From MM2 sp035460165 (GTDB taxonomy: Bacteria > Pseudomonadota > Gammaproteobacteria > Burkholderiales > Methylophilaceae), in NCBI GenBank assembly GCA_035460165.1, contig DATHWW010000023.1, positions 74,991 to 138,990 on the forward strand: a stretch of 64,000 nucleotides of DNA, in the 5' to 3' direction. The translations under genes were made by a program, and so were the position numbers. Shown piece after piece: positions 52,073 to 60,732 of the stretch. Every line of letters starts with the position of its first letter. Positions within the stretch are counted from its first letter, which is position 1. The notes below the pieces were generated by a model. It made no database searches. It had not been told where the DNA came from and was given only the letters and a program-made list of their open reading frames with translations.

Positions 52073-53368
52073 TTACTGGACTGCCGGTTGCAGCTTTTGC
52101 TCGATGGCGCGCAATACTTCGGCCAACGTGGGGAGGTTATTGCTGCGCAGTTGCTTCAGCGGTAGTGATACGACGCTATCGATGCGGAACATGATCCCCT
52201 GATGGTCGATGCCGGGTGTTCCGACGGGGATGAACACATCAGGCTCTTTATCGAGCGTCATATGGGCTTCCCCGAACACCACGGTTGGCACATCGGAGGC
52301 TGGCGGCATACGCTCGGGATTGAAGGATGAAACCCAGAAGAGGGCGTCCGCTTCGCCGCTTTCCAACTGCCGGTCGGCGGCATACAGGTAAGGGTCGAAG
52401 TCCGGATAGTTGCGCGAATACGAGTTGCGCATCGGATAGCCGCTGATCCAGGCACTGACCTGGTTGGCACTGGTGTCGCCGTCGCTGCCGCCCAATAGCA
52501 GGCCTGCTGCTCGCGTGGTTTTGTTCAGTGCAACAGCCAGTTCGGTAATGTTTTGCACGGAGAGTTCCGCATGCGGAACGGCCAGTGCACCGGCAGCCCA
52601 GGCAAGCACGGTGTATTTGGCTGCCAGCATGCGTTGCGCGAGTTTTTCGAGGTCGGCGGTGGCGATGCCGGCAATGTCGGTAGCATGCAGTTTCTTGCCG
52701 ATGACGAGTGCGCGCAGTGCCGCGACGACTTCTGGCACGCGATCCAGGTCGCATGCGAATACGTCGGGCTTGCGTCCGTTCGGTGAAATGCCTGCGGAGG
52801 TATCGAGATCGCGGCCGCCGAGATAGACGACTTCGCGCTGGCTCGTGTCCTGGCCGTACATCGTTTCCTCGTTCCAGATCTCGCGTTCAAAGAAGCGCGC
52901 ATTGACACTGGTGATATCGGTGCCGACGACGACCAGCAGATCCACGCGGTTGCGGACTTCGGTCAGCGTCGTCGTGAACCAGCCGGAGTTCTGCAGCACA
53001 TGCGTGTTGCGCATGAAACCGTTGGAGTTCATGTGGTCGAGGGTGGCTTGGCTGGCTTCGGCGAGATTCATCACCGCGCGCATGCCTTGCACTTCGGTGC
53101 CCAAGCCAGCAATCAAGGGCTGCTTGGCGTTAAGGAGAATTTCAGCGGCTTTGGCTATGGCCTCCGGCAAGGTGGCCGGCTTACCCTGAATGCGGGGGCT
53201 GGGCGCAGCCATGGGGCGCTCGAAGAACGTCACGGCGCGGGCGCAGCCGTTTTCCATGACTTTAAGGTTACCTGCAGAGTCGCGCTGGACGGTCAGATCG
53301 TCGCAAAGCAAGCCGCAGAAAGGACAGGTCACCGATTCAACGGTGCCCGCCTGAGCAAAATTATCCAT
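52073..53368 (-). CDS. fhcB: Formyltransferase/hydrolase complex subunit FhcB
   Basis: The 431-residue protein resembles FwdB/FmdB with an N-terminal CPFCGLLCDD cluster motif (Cys15, 18, 22) and a following Cys near 42. In methylotrophs FhcB is the remnant of the tungsten/molybdenum subunit and the complex acts as a hydrolase without redox chemistry. First gene of the fhcBADC-fdsBA string, reading away from the H4MPT biosynthesis genes. Its start is 361 bp from the divergent beta-RFAP synthase gene. Confidence 0.93.
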   Translation of the reverse strand: MDNFAQAGTVESVTCPFCGLLCDDLTVQRDSAGNLKVMENGCARAVTFFERPMAAPSPRIQGKPATLPEAIAKAAEILLNAKQPLIAGLGTEVQGMRAVMNLAEASQATLDHMNSNGFMRNTHVLQNSGWFTTTLTEVRNRVDLLVVVGTDITSVNARFFEREIWNEETMYGQDTSQREVVYLGGRDLDTSAGISPNGRKPDVFACDLDRVPEVVAALRALVIGKKLHATDIAGIATADLEKLAQRMLAAKYTVLAWAAGALAVPHAELSVQNITELAVALNKTTRAAGLLLGGSDGDTSANQVSAWISGYPMRNSYSRNYPDFDPYLYAADRQLESGEADALFWVSSFNPERMPPASDVPTVVFGEAHMTLDKEPDVFIPVGTPGIDHQGIMFRIDSVVSLPLKQLRSNNLPTLAEVLRAIEQKLQPAVQ

Positions 53369-53729
53369 ATCGGATTTTCTCGTTCCAAATCTTGGCGCGC
53401 TTCTGGATGCGCACCTACGTTAGCTTTGCGGAAATTTGAGATTGCAGCAACACCGGGTTCACCAGACGGCGCGGCGGGGTTGTGCAGGGGATTGAGGTCG
53501 AATGCATACAACCAAAAGCGGCAACCAAAAACTTCGCCGTGCATTATCAAGTGAAAAAAACGGGTCGTCAATATAAAGCCGCCCGATGAAACCCTTGTCA
53601 CTGCAGGGGCTCAGGCGCGTATGGTTGCGAATTGTTCTGGCAGGCAGAATTTTATCGGATTGAATTTCAATAAATACATTTGCTAGGCTAAAATGACGCG
53701 TTTATTCCCCTGAATCGAAATTTATCGGC
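53369..53729. other. Divergent promoter region of the fhc operon and the H4MPT genes
   Basis: This 361-bp gap carries no recognisable gene. AT-rich sequence close to 53640-53690 is a likely promoter zone for the plus-strand genes. No clear dyad or repeat was found by eye. Confidence 0.5.
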
Positions 53730-54740
53730 ATGTCTGGCTGTAATACTCCGCAACGAGTGAGCGTTGTGACGACGGCGCGCCTGCATATGGGGTTTCTCGA
53801 TTTGCACGGTGGGCTCGGTCGCCGCTTCGGCAGCATAGGCTTGGCGCTGGAGCAGCCGTCGACCGATCTGGTGGTGACCCGATCTGCAGCGTTCGAAGCC
53901 CATGGACTCGGTGCTGATCGTGCGCTGGAGTACGCAAAGCGCTTTATGGGGCGCGCGCAACTCCTGCAGGGAGTGAATCTGGAGCTTAAAAGCGCCATTC
54001 CCGAGCATGCCGGCCTGGGGTCAGGCACGCAAATGGCATTGGCGGTTGGTGTTGCGCTGGCAAAATTGTACGAATTGCCACTTTCCATTCGCGAGGTGGC
54101 CGCGCTGACAGATCGTGGAGCTCGTTCCGGGATCGGTATTGGCGCTTTCGAGCAAGGCGGATTGTTGCTGGACGGCGGGCGGGGAGAGGTTACGCTGGTT
54201 CCACCTTTGCTATCGCGAATGGACTTTCCCGAAGAGTGGCGCGTACTGCTGCTTTTTGATCGTTCCGGCGTAGGTGTGCACGGACACGAAGAGGTGGAAG
54301 CGTTCCGGACATTGCCGGAATTCCCTGAAGAGGTCGCAGCCGCATTGTGCCGGCGCATATTGATGCAGGCTTTGCCGGCCGTGGCCGAGAAAAATCTGGA
54401 TGCGTTCGGCGCTGCTATATATGAAATCCAGTGCCGGATAGGTGATTACTTCGCTTCCGCCCAGGGTGGGGAGCGATATACCAGTGCCGCGGTCGGTGAC
54501 GCGCTTGAATGGATGCGAGCGCAAGGTGTCCAGTGCGTGGGGCAGAGTTCCTGGGGCCCCACGGGTTTCGCGGTGCTGGAAAACGAACTCGAAGCGCAGG
54601 CAATGGCGGCTGCGCTCGAAGCAAGATGCGCCCAAAGGCAAGGCATGAGCTTCATACTTTGTCAGGCGCGAAATCAAGGTAGTGAAGTACGGGTGGCGTA
54701 CGAGGGCGATCTCGTTGACAAGGCCTGTGCGGTGAATTAA
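53730..54740 (+). CDS. Beta-ribofuranosylaminobenzene 5'-phosphate (beta-RFAP) synthase-like protein
   Basis: The 336-residue protein has the GHMP fold with VTTARLHMGFLDLHGGLGRRFGSIGLAL (residues 13-41) and the glycine-rich IPEHAGLGSGTQMALAV (near 90) followed by RSGIGIGAFEQGG. This is the pattern of beta-RFAP synthase, which joins p-aminobenzoate or 4-hydroxybenzoate-like substrate and PRPP in the first committed step of (dephospho-)methanopterin synthesis. Neighbours mtdB and mch need the cofactor. First of a plus-strand series. Confidence 0.9.
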   Translation: MSGCNTPQRVSVVTTARLHMGFLDLHGGLGRRFGSIGLALEQPSTDLVVTRSAAFEAHGLGADRALEYAKRFMGRAQLLQGVNLELKSAIPEHAGLGSGTQMALAVGVALAKLYELPLSIREVAALTDRGARSGIGIGAFEQGGLLLDGGRGEVTLVPPLLSRMDFPEEWRVLLLFDRSGVGVHGHEEVEAFRTLPEFPEEVAAALCRRILMQALPAVAEKNLDAFGAAIYEIQCRIGDYFASAQGGERYTSAAVGDALEWMRAQGVQCVGQSSWGPTGFAVLENELEAQAMAAALEARCAQRQGMSFILCQARNQGSEVRVAYEGDLVDKACAVN

Positions 54741-54772
54741 GTTCTATTCATTATTTAATAAGGGTAACAACA

Positions 54773-55669
54773 ATGGAAAAGCCATACGTTCTTCATTTCA
54801 TTACGCCGGCCAAGAACGCCAGCCCGTTCGACGTGAACATGGCCTATGACGCCGGCTACGACGCCATCGCTCCTTACACCAATGTTCAGTTGAACGAAGT
54901 GACCGGTCTGGTGCAAGACGCCATTTTCTCGCGCGGTCCGCGTGGCGTATGGCGCACCGGCATGCTGATCGGCGGTCGCGATATCGACTTGGCGATGGAC
55001 ATGCTGGAAGCTGCCAAGAAGGCGATGTTTCCCCCATTCGAGATTTCCGTGTTCGCCGATCCTTCCGGCGCATTCACTACCTCTGCAGCGATGATGGCGA
55101 TGGTCGAGCGTCAATTGAAGCGCAGCTTCGGTGGCGACCTGTCCGGCCAGAAGATCAGCATTTTCGGCGCAACCGGCCCGGTGGGCGGCTGTACCGCCGT
55201 TATCGCCGCCAAGCACGGCGCGACCGTTGAATTGGTGGCACACCGCGCTCTTGCGGATGTTCAGGAAAAGGCCGAGGCATACAACAAACGTTACGGCACC
55301 AATATCGGCTACACCGACGGCAGCACCGACGAGTTCAAGAAGAAAATCCTGCACTCTACCGATGTGGCGCTGTGCTGTGCCGCTGCCGGCGTACGCGTTA
55401 TCACGCTTGAGCAGATGGCCGGTTCGCCGACGCTGAAGGTCGTGGCCGACGTCAACGCGGTGCCGCCGACCGGCGCCGAGGGCGTAACCGCGATGGCGGA
55501 CGGTGTCCAGATCGAAGGCACCAAGGCATTCGGCATGGGCGCGCTGGCGATCGGCAACAACAAGTACCAGCTGCAGCAGAACCTGTTCAAGAAAATGCTG
55601 GAAGGCCAGGCCCATGTGTACCTGGATTTCCTCTCCGCATTCGACATGGCGCGCAAGGATCTCGCCTAA
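54773..55669 (+). CDS. mtdB: Methylene-H4MPT dehydrogenase MtdB
   Basis: A 298-residue NAD(P)-dependent enzyme: N-terminal PYVLHFITPAKNASPFDVNMAYDAG, Rossmann motif FGATGPVGGCTAVIAAKHGA (near 130), and VVADVNAVPPTGAEG. It oxidises methylene-H4MPT to methenyl-H4MPT. The acidic and GATGPVGG pattern fits MtdB better than the bifunctional MtdA of serine-cycle strains. AAGGGT ribosome site. The 3' end overlaps the start of the next gene. Confidence 0.93.
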   Translation: MEKPYVLHFITPAKNASPFDVNMAYDAGYDAIAPYTNVQLNEVTGLVQDAIFSRGPRGVWRTGMLIGGRDIDLAMDMLEAAKKAMFPPFEISVFADPSGAFTTSAAMMAMVERQLKRSFGGDLSGQKISIFGATGPVGGCTAVIAAKHGATVELVAHRALADVQEKAEAYNKRYGTNIGYTDGSTDEFKKKILHSTDVALCCAAAGVRVITLEQMAGSPTLKVVADVNAVPPTGAEGVTAMADGVQIEGTKAFGMGALAIGNNKYQLQQNLFKKMLEGQAHVYLDFLSAFDMARKDLA

Positions 55670-56759
55670 GTCGCTTATTGTCGCCGCCGCCTGCGCCCGG
55701 CCGTTTGTCCGGGCGGCTGCGGCATCTGGCCGCCGCGTTATCGCGGCGGACGTTTTTTGCGATATCGATACCCGTCGTGCCGCGGATAAAGCCATTCAGC
55801 TGGCTTACCGGCCTGGCGGGTTCGACGCGGATGATGTGCGGACTCAATTGCTGCCTCTTGCCGCCGAAGGTGTGGGGTTGACCTACGGCAGCGGATTCGA
55901 GACGCAGCCGGAATTGTTGGAAGAACTTGCGCTTCACTTCCAGCTCTTTGGAAATCAGCCAGAAACGGTCAGGATCACCAAGGATCCCGGCCGTTTTTTT
56001 TCAATGCTTTCCCGACTTGGGATTCCTGCCCCTGAAGTTTCAATGGGGTTGCCCATTTCATCGCCGGGTTGGCTGACAAAGCTTATAGGCGGCTCTGGTG
56101 GCACGCATATCATGCCGGCAACCGAATGTCGTGAAGCGGGGCGTTATTATCAGCGCAATGTCCCTGGCCAATCGGTCTCTTTGCTATTTCTGACAGATGG
56201 CAGCAAGGTTGAGGTGGTCGGGTATAACCTGCAGCTTGTAGCGCCCTTGCCGACAATGCCCTATCGCTATGGTGGGGCGGTAAGTCACTTTCCTTTGCCG
56301 GAAAACATACGCCACTCCATGCGGCAGGCCGTAGAGAAAATCACCGCAGAACTCGGGCTGCGTGGGTTGAACAGTCTGGATTGTATTGTGGCGGATGAAG
56401 GCTTCTGGGTGCTGGAGGTCAATCCGCGACTGAGCGCCACCTTTGCACTCTACGATGTCGGTCGATCCGGAGCCGCTTTGTTCGAAGCGCACATGCAGGC
56501 GTGCCAGGGCATCATGCCCGGGCCCTTGCCGCCAGAGCCATCGCAGGCGCATTTGATATACTATGCCCCTTTTGATTTAGCAGTGCCGGCAGCAATGGAG
56601 TGGCCGGACTGGGTGGCGGATGTACCTGAGCCCGCCTCTCTGGTCGAGGCAGAGCAGCCGCTTTGCACCGTCTCGGCCTCGGCCACAGGTGCGAACCAGG
56701 CCTTGGCGCTAGCGCGCGCTCGCGTCGAAGAACTGACGCGGCTTGTTAATAATTTTTGA
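55614..56759 (+). CDS. ATP-grasp family protein between mtdB and mch
   Basis: An ATP-grasp enzyme of 381 residues if it begins at the ATG at 55614, which lies inside the last 56 bases of mtdB in another frame and has GGAAGG upstream; no closer ATG, GTG or TTG in frame precedes the N-terminal Rossmann-like segment SLIVAAACARPFVRAAAASGRRVIAADVFCD. The nucleotide-binding and metal sites appear in TKLIGGSGGTHIMPA and DEGFWVLEVNPRLSATF. Related genes are found beside H4MPT genes of methylotrophs. It probably ligates an amine or carboxylate onto the cofactor side chain, but no reaction is shown. Confidence 0.8.
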   Translation: MCTWISSPHSTWRARISPKSLIVAAACARPFVRAAAASGRRVIAADVFCDIDTRRAADKAIQLAYRPGGFDADDVRTQLLPLAAEGVGLTYGSGFETQPELLEELALHFQLFGNQPETVRITKDPGRFFSMLSRLGIPAPEVSMGLPISSPGWLTKLIGGSGGTHIMPATECREAGRYYQRNVPGQSVSLLFLTDGSKVEVVGYNLQLVAPLPTMPYRYGGAVSHFPLPENIRHSMRQAVEKITAELGLRGLNSLDCIVADEGFWVLEVNPRLSATFALYDVGRSGAALFEAHMQACQGIMPGPLPPEPSQAHLIYYAPFDLAVPAAMEWPDWVADVPEPASLVEAEQPLCTVSASATGANQALALARARVEELTRLVNNF

Positions 56760-56778
56760 ACGGAATATGGAATTACAA

Positions 56779-57762
56779 ATGAACGAGAGCAAACTCGATA
56801 TCGGCAACTGGCCTAGCGTTAACGCACTGACGGCACCATTGGTGGCCAATCTGCTGGCAAATGCCAAATCACTGCGTCTGGGCGTGGAAAAACATCCCAG
56901 TGGCGCCACGATCATCGATGCAGGCATCAAGGTTGCCGGCGGGCTTGAAGCCGGCCGTCTGATTACGGAAATTTGCATGGGCGGCCTCGGCCGAGTCTCT
57001 CTGCATAGCAACCCGGCATTCGCGCACTGGCCGTGGCAATTGTCGGTTCACTCGTGTAACCCTATCCTGTCCTGTCTGGGCAGCCAGTACGCGGGTTGGA
57101 GTCTGGCCCACGAGAAGTTTTTCTCGCTAGGTTCAGGTCCGGGCCGTGCCATGGCAGGTCGTGAAGAGTTGTACAAGGAATTGGGTTACAAGGATCAGGC
57201 GGATTCCGCTTGCCTGGTGCTGGAGAGCGAAAAGGCACCGCCGCAGGAAGTGATCGAAAAGGTTGCGCGCGACACCGGCCTCTCTGCCGACAAGCTGACC
57301 TTCATCCTGACGCCGACCCGCAGTCTGGCGGGCGCGGTGCAGATTGTCGGCCGCGTGCTGGAAGTGGCGATGCACAAGGTGCATACGCTTCATTTTCCTC
57401 TTGAAAATGTGGTGGATGGTATGGCCAGTGCTCCGGTGCCGCCGCCGTCTCCCGACTTCTTGACCGGCATGGGCCGTACCAACGACGCCATCCTGTTCGG
57501 CGGCCATGCGCATGTGTTCGTCACCGGTAGCGACGACGACGCAGCCCAACTGGCAAAAGAACTTCCGAGCAGCGCTTCGCGCGATTACGGCCGCCCGTTC
57601 GCCGAAGTGTTCAAGAGCGTCAACATGGATTTCTACAAGATCGACCCGATGCTGTTCAGTCCGGCGGCAGTGACTGTCACCGCCGTCGAGTCCGGCAAGA
57701 GTTTCACCGGCGGCAAACTGGATGCGGCGCTGCTCGATCAATCCTTCGGCTATTCTGCTTAA
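56779..57762 (+). CDS. mch: Methenyl-H4MPT cyclohydrolase
   Basis: The 327-residue product from the ATG at 56779 has the Mch core ICMGGLGRVSLHS, SCLGSQYAGWSL, LGSGPGRAM and RTNDAILFGGHAHVFV. It hydrolyses methenyl-H4MPT to formyl-H4MPT, the step before Fhc. The frame is open to 56743 and alternative ATGs at 56767 exist; 56779 has the best spacing from GGAA. 19 bp after the preceding stop. Confidence 0.95.
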   Translation: MNESKLDIGNWPSVNALTAPLVANLLANAKSLRLGVEKHPSGATIIDAGIKVAGGLEAGRLITEICMGGLGRVSLHSNPAFAHWPWQLSVHSCNPILSCLGSQYAGWSLAHEKFFSLGSGPGRAMAGREELYKELGYKDQADSACLVLESEKAPPQEVIEKVARDTGLSADKLTFILTPTRSLAGAVQIVGRVLEVAMHKVHTLHFPLENVVDGMASAPVPPPSPDFLTGMGRTNDAILFGGHAHVFVTGSDDDAAQLAKELPSSASRDYGRPFAEVFKSVNMDFYKIDPMLFSPAAVTVTAVESGKSFTGGKLDAALLDQSFGYSA

Positions 57763-57763
57763 G

Positions 57764-58687
57764 TTGAATCGCCGCATCCCGGTCTTCACTGACGACCCCG
57801 GCTGGCACGGCAAGCGGCTCAAGGAAGCCTTTGCCGCACGCGGCCGGGAAGCGGTGTTTGTTTCCCTCAAGGATTGCTATCTCGATTTGGTGCAGGGCCG
57901 GCCCGGCGTGCACATCCCTGGTTTCGAGGACGGCCTGCCAGATGGGGCTTTTGTACGCGGCGTCCCCGGAGGCACCTTGCAGCAGGTCATCGTGCGCCTC
58001 GACGTGTTGCATGCGCTCAAAATGCTGGGTGTCGTCGTCTACAACAATGGCCGCGCGGTTGAGCGTACCGTCGATAAGGCGATGACCAGTTTCCTGTTGC
58101 ATCATCATCACGTGCCCACGCCATCTACCTGGGTGTGCGAGTCGCGCGAGCATGCCCATGCTGTGATTTTGCGTGAAACGATGGCGGGACGGTCATTGGT
58201 GATCAAACCCTTGTTCGGATCTCAAGGGCAGGGGGTGCGTCTGTTGACGCGGGAGTCGCCATTCCCGGTGCCGATGGACGAGCACGTCGACGGTCTTTAT
58301 TACCTGCAGCATTATGTAGATAGTGGTGAGGGCGTCTGGCACGACCATCGCGTATTTGTTATTGAGGGTCAGGTGGCAGGAGCCATGGTGCGGCATGGCA
58401 GCAGTTGGGTAAATAATGTCGCGCAAGGTGGCCGCTGCGAGTTCCTGGCTCCCGATGGCGATGTGGCGCAGCTGGCCCTGGCTGCCGCTCGCGCTGTTGA
58501 TATCGATTACTGCGGGGTGGATGTGATACGCGACAAGCAGGGCAGGCTGTATGTGCTTGAAGTCAACAGCATTCCGGCTTGGAAAGGCCTGCAAAGCGTT
58601 GTCGATCATGACATTGCGCAGGCCTTGGTGGACGATTTCCTTGCCGAGATCAGCAATGCGCAGAGCATTCTTGCCCTTGCCTCATGA
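57764..58687 (+). CDS. RimK-like ATP-grasp ligase of the H4MPT cluster
   Basis: The protein contains RRIPVFTDDPGWHGKRLKEAF, a GRSLVIKPLFGSQGQGVRLL nucleotide loop and DVIRDKQGRLYVLEVNSIPAWKGLQ, i.e. the RimK/CofF/MptN-type ATP-grasp family. RimK relatives add glutamate to tetrahydromethanopterin or F420, so a tail ligase for the cofactor is plausible. Start TTG at 57764 follows the mch stop by one base; an ATG at 57722 would overlap mch by 41 bases and has no ribosome site. Second ATP-grasp gene of this cluster. Confidence 0.82.
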   Translation: MNRRIPVFTDDPGWHGKRLKEAFAARGREAVFVSLKDCYLDLVQGRPGVHIPGFEDGLPDGAFVRGVPGGTLQQVIVRLDVLHALKMLGVVVYNNGRAVERTVDKAMTSFLLHHHHVPTPSTWVCESREHAHAVILRETMAGRSLVIKPLFGSQGQGVRLLTRESPFPVPMDEHVDGLYYLQHYVDSGEGVWHDHRVFVIEGQVAGAMVRHGSSWVNNVAQGGRCEFLAPDGDVAQLALAAARAVDIDYCGVDVIRDKQGRLYVLEVNSIPAWKGLQSVVDHDIAQALVDDFLAEISNAQSILALAS

Positions 58688-59538
58688 CTCTCAGCCAAAC
58701 TGAACTCTCATCGCGGCTTGCCGCTGCATTCAAAACTGCCTGTTTGTCCGAGCTTGAAGCGCTCAAGCCCGGGAACGTGCACATCTTTGCCGACGGCCAT
58801 GGCATGGTGGTGCAAGATTTTATCCACAGTGCGGAAGCGGCCTCGCAAGAGATTGCCAAGCCGGAGTTGACGGTCGGTCAGCGTATTTTTTTCGCCGTTG
58901 AATCGACATGGATGGCTGTAGGGTGTAACACCAATCTCGGCATCATCCTGCTAGCGGCACCCTTGATTCATGCGGCATTCAGAAGTCCCCAGGATACTTT
59001 GGCGGAACGGTTGCAGGCAGTGCTGCAAGAGTTGACTGTCGAGGATGCGATGTTGGCTTACCGTGCCATCCTGCAGGCATCGCCTGCCGGCTTGGGTGAA
59101 AGTGCGCAGCACGACGTGCATGATGAACCCAGCGTTTCATTGCTGGACGCAATGCGAGAGGCGGCCTCTCGCGACAGGATCGCATTGCAGTACGTCAGCA
59201 ATTATGAGGACGTATTCCGGGGCGCGGAAGTTTACAGAAACGCCTATAAGCAATGGGGCTCGGCCGCTTGGGCCACGACTGTGGTTTATCTGGATTTTCT
59301 GGCAGAAATCAGCGATACCCATTTGTTTCGTAAATATGGAGACGAGGTTGCGCAACAGGTGCGCAATGAAGCGGCCTACCACCGCAACCTATTGCTGGCG
59401 CAGGAAAATCCCAAGAATTATCAACGACCTTTGCTTGAGTTCGATCGCGATCTGAAGTCCCGAGGATTGAATCCCGGGACGAGTGCGGACCTGACAGTGG
59501 CAAGCCTGCTACTGGTCGAGTTGGAAAAAATGGGGTGA
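58684..59538 (+). CDS. Triphosphoribosyl-dephospho-CoA synthase (CitG/MdcB)-like protein
   Basis: The 284-residue protein has the CitG-type helical core: CLSELEALKPGNVHIFADGHGMVVQDF and NTNLGIILLAAPLIHA, with acidic and basic residues expected for ATP/CoA binding. Genuine CitG makes the citrate lyase or malonate decarboxylase prosthetic group; no such enzyme is near, and methylotroph H4MPT clusters contain a related gene. A nucleotide-adding step in cofactor biosynthesis is more likely here. It overlaps the preceding ATP-grasp gene by four bases. Confidence 0.82.
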   Translation: MTLSQTELSSRLAAAFKTACLSELEALKPGNVHIFADGHGMVVQDFIHSAEAASQEIAKPELTVGQRIFFAVESTWMAVGCNTNLGIILLAAPLIHAAFRSPQDTLAERLQAVLQELTVEDAMLAYRAILQASPAGLGESAQHDVHDEPSVSLLDAMREAASRDRIALQYVSNYEDVFRGAEVYRNAYKQWGSAAWATTVVYLDFLAEISDTHLFRKYGDEVAQQVRNEAAYHRNLLLAQENPKNYQRPLLEFDRDLKSRGLNPGTSADLTVASLLLVELEKMG

Positions 59539-59633
59539 CTGATTTCGCTTGCTCGTAGTAATATCCCCAGTTCACGAAATTCAACAACAAGATTTTCAGT
59601 TTTCCGCAATTACAAATTCCCAAGGAGAAACCC

Positions 59634-60587
59634 ATGGCAAGTTTGCTCGAGCAATTGAAGGCTATGACGACCATCGTCGCCGATACCGGTGACGTGGAAG
59701 CGATCAAGAGCGTCAAGCCGGTCGATGCGACCACCAACCCATCCCTGCTGCTGAAGGCGAGCACTATTCCTCAATATGCTCCGCTGATCGATGAAGCGAT
59801 CGCCTATGCGAAGAAGCAAGGCGGCAGCAAGGAAGTGCAGATCGAAAACGCAGCCGACAAGCTGGCTGTGCTGATCGGTATCGAAATTTCCAAGGTAGTG
59901 CCGGGCCGCATTTCCACCGAAGTGGATGCGCGTCTCTCCTTCAATATCGACAAAATGATCGCCAAGGGCCGCAAGCTGATCAAGCTGTACGAAGAAGCTG
60001 GTGTCGGCAAGGATCGCGTACTGATCAAGCTGGCTTCCACCTGGGAAGGCATCAAGGCAGGTGAGCAGCTTGAGAAGGAAGGCATCAACTGTAACCTGAC
60101 ACTGCTGTTCGGTTTCGGCCAGGCTCGTGCCTGTGCAGAAGCAGGCGTGTTCCTGATCTCCCCGTTCGTCGGCCGTATCCTCGACTGGTACAAAGCCAAG
60201 AACCCAGGCACCGAGTACACCCAGGAAACCGATCCGGGCGTCGTCTCCGTGCGTAACATCTACGCTTATTACAAGGAGCATGGCTACAAGACCGTGGTCA
60301 TGGGCGCCTCTTTCCGTAACACGGGTGAATTGATCGCGCTGGCTGGTTGCGACCGCCTGACCGTGTCCCCAAATCTGCTGCAGGATCTGGCTGCTACAGA
60401 AGGCACGCTGACTCAGGTGCTGAAGGATAGCGGCGCTACCAAGACCCCGCCGGCCAAGATGACGGAAGAAGAGTTCCGTTTCGAGCTGAACGAAGACGCG
60501 ATGGCCACCGAGAAGCTGGCTGAAGGTATCCGCGGCTTCGTCGTTGACCAAAACAAGCTCGAAAAGGCTTTGGCAGAAAAGCTGTAA
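59634..60587 (+). CDS. tal: Transaldolase
   Basis: The 317-residue enzyme matches the TalB type: DATTNPSLLLKA near residue 31, VLIKLASTWEGIKAGEQLEKEGINCNLTLLF with Schiff-base Lys near residue 132, ISPFVGRILDWYK and VMGASFRNTGEL. It links hexose, triose and heptose phosphates and in RuMP methylotrophs regenerates ribulose 5-phosphate. Strong AAGGAGA ribosome site; codon use is biased to frequent codons, as in the genes that follow. Confidence 0.95.
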   Translation: MASLLEQLKAMTTIVADTGDVEAIKSVKPVDATTNPSLLLKASTIPQYAPLIDEAIAYAKKQGGSKEVQIENAADKLAVLIGIEISKVVPGRISTEVDARLSFNIDKMIAKGRKLIKLYEEAGVGKDRVLIKLASTWEGIKAGEQLEKEGINCNLTLLFGFGQARACAEAGVFLISPFVGRILDWYKAKNPGTEYTQETDPGVVSVRNIYAYYKEHGYKTVVMGASFRNTGELIALAGCDRLTVSPNLLQDLAATEGTLTQVLKDSGATKTPPAKMTEEEFRFELNEDAMATEKLAEGIRGFVVDQNKLEKALAEKL

Positions 60588-60613
60588 AATCAGAAGGATA
60601 TTTTTTACGGATA

Positions 60614-60658
60614 AGCCAGCCGGAGTTAGTCCGGTTGGCTAGATGTCTGTTTTTTTTC
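60614..60658 (+). terminator. Intrinsic terminator after tal
   Basis: An 11-bp stem (AGCCAGCCGGA with TCCGGTTGGCT, one G-T pair, loop GTTAG) is followed after nine bases by a run of eight T. The gap makes the terminator imperfect, so read-through to hps is possible. Confidence 0.6.
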
Positions 60659-60732
60659 CAATCGGCACTATAGAATGCTGTTGGAGTTTTTGATAAAAAA
60701 TATTTATCCTATTACCTTTTCGGAGGAACACC

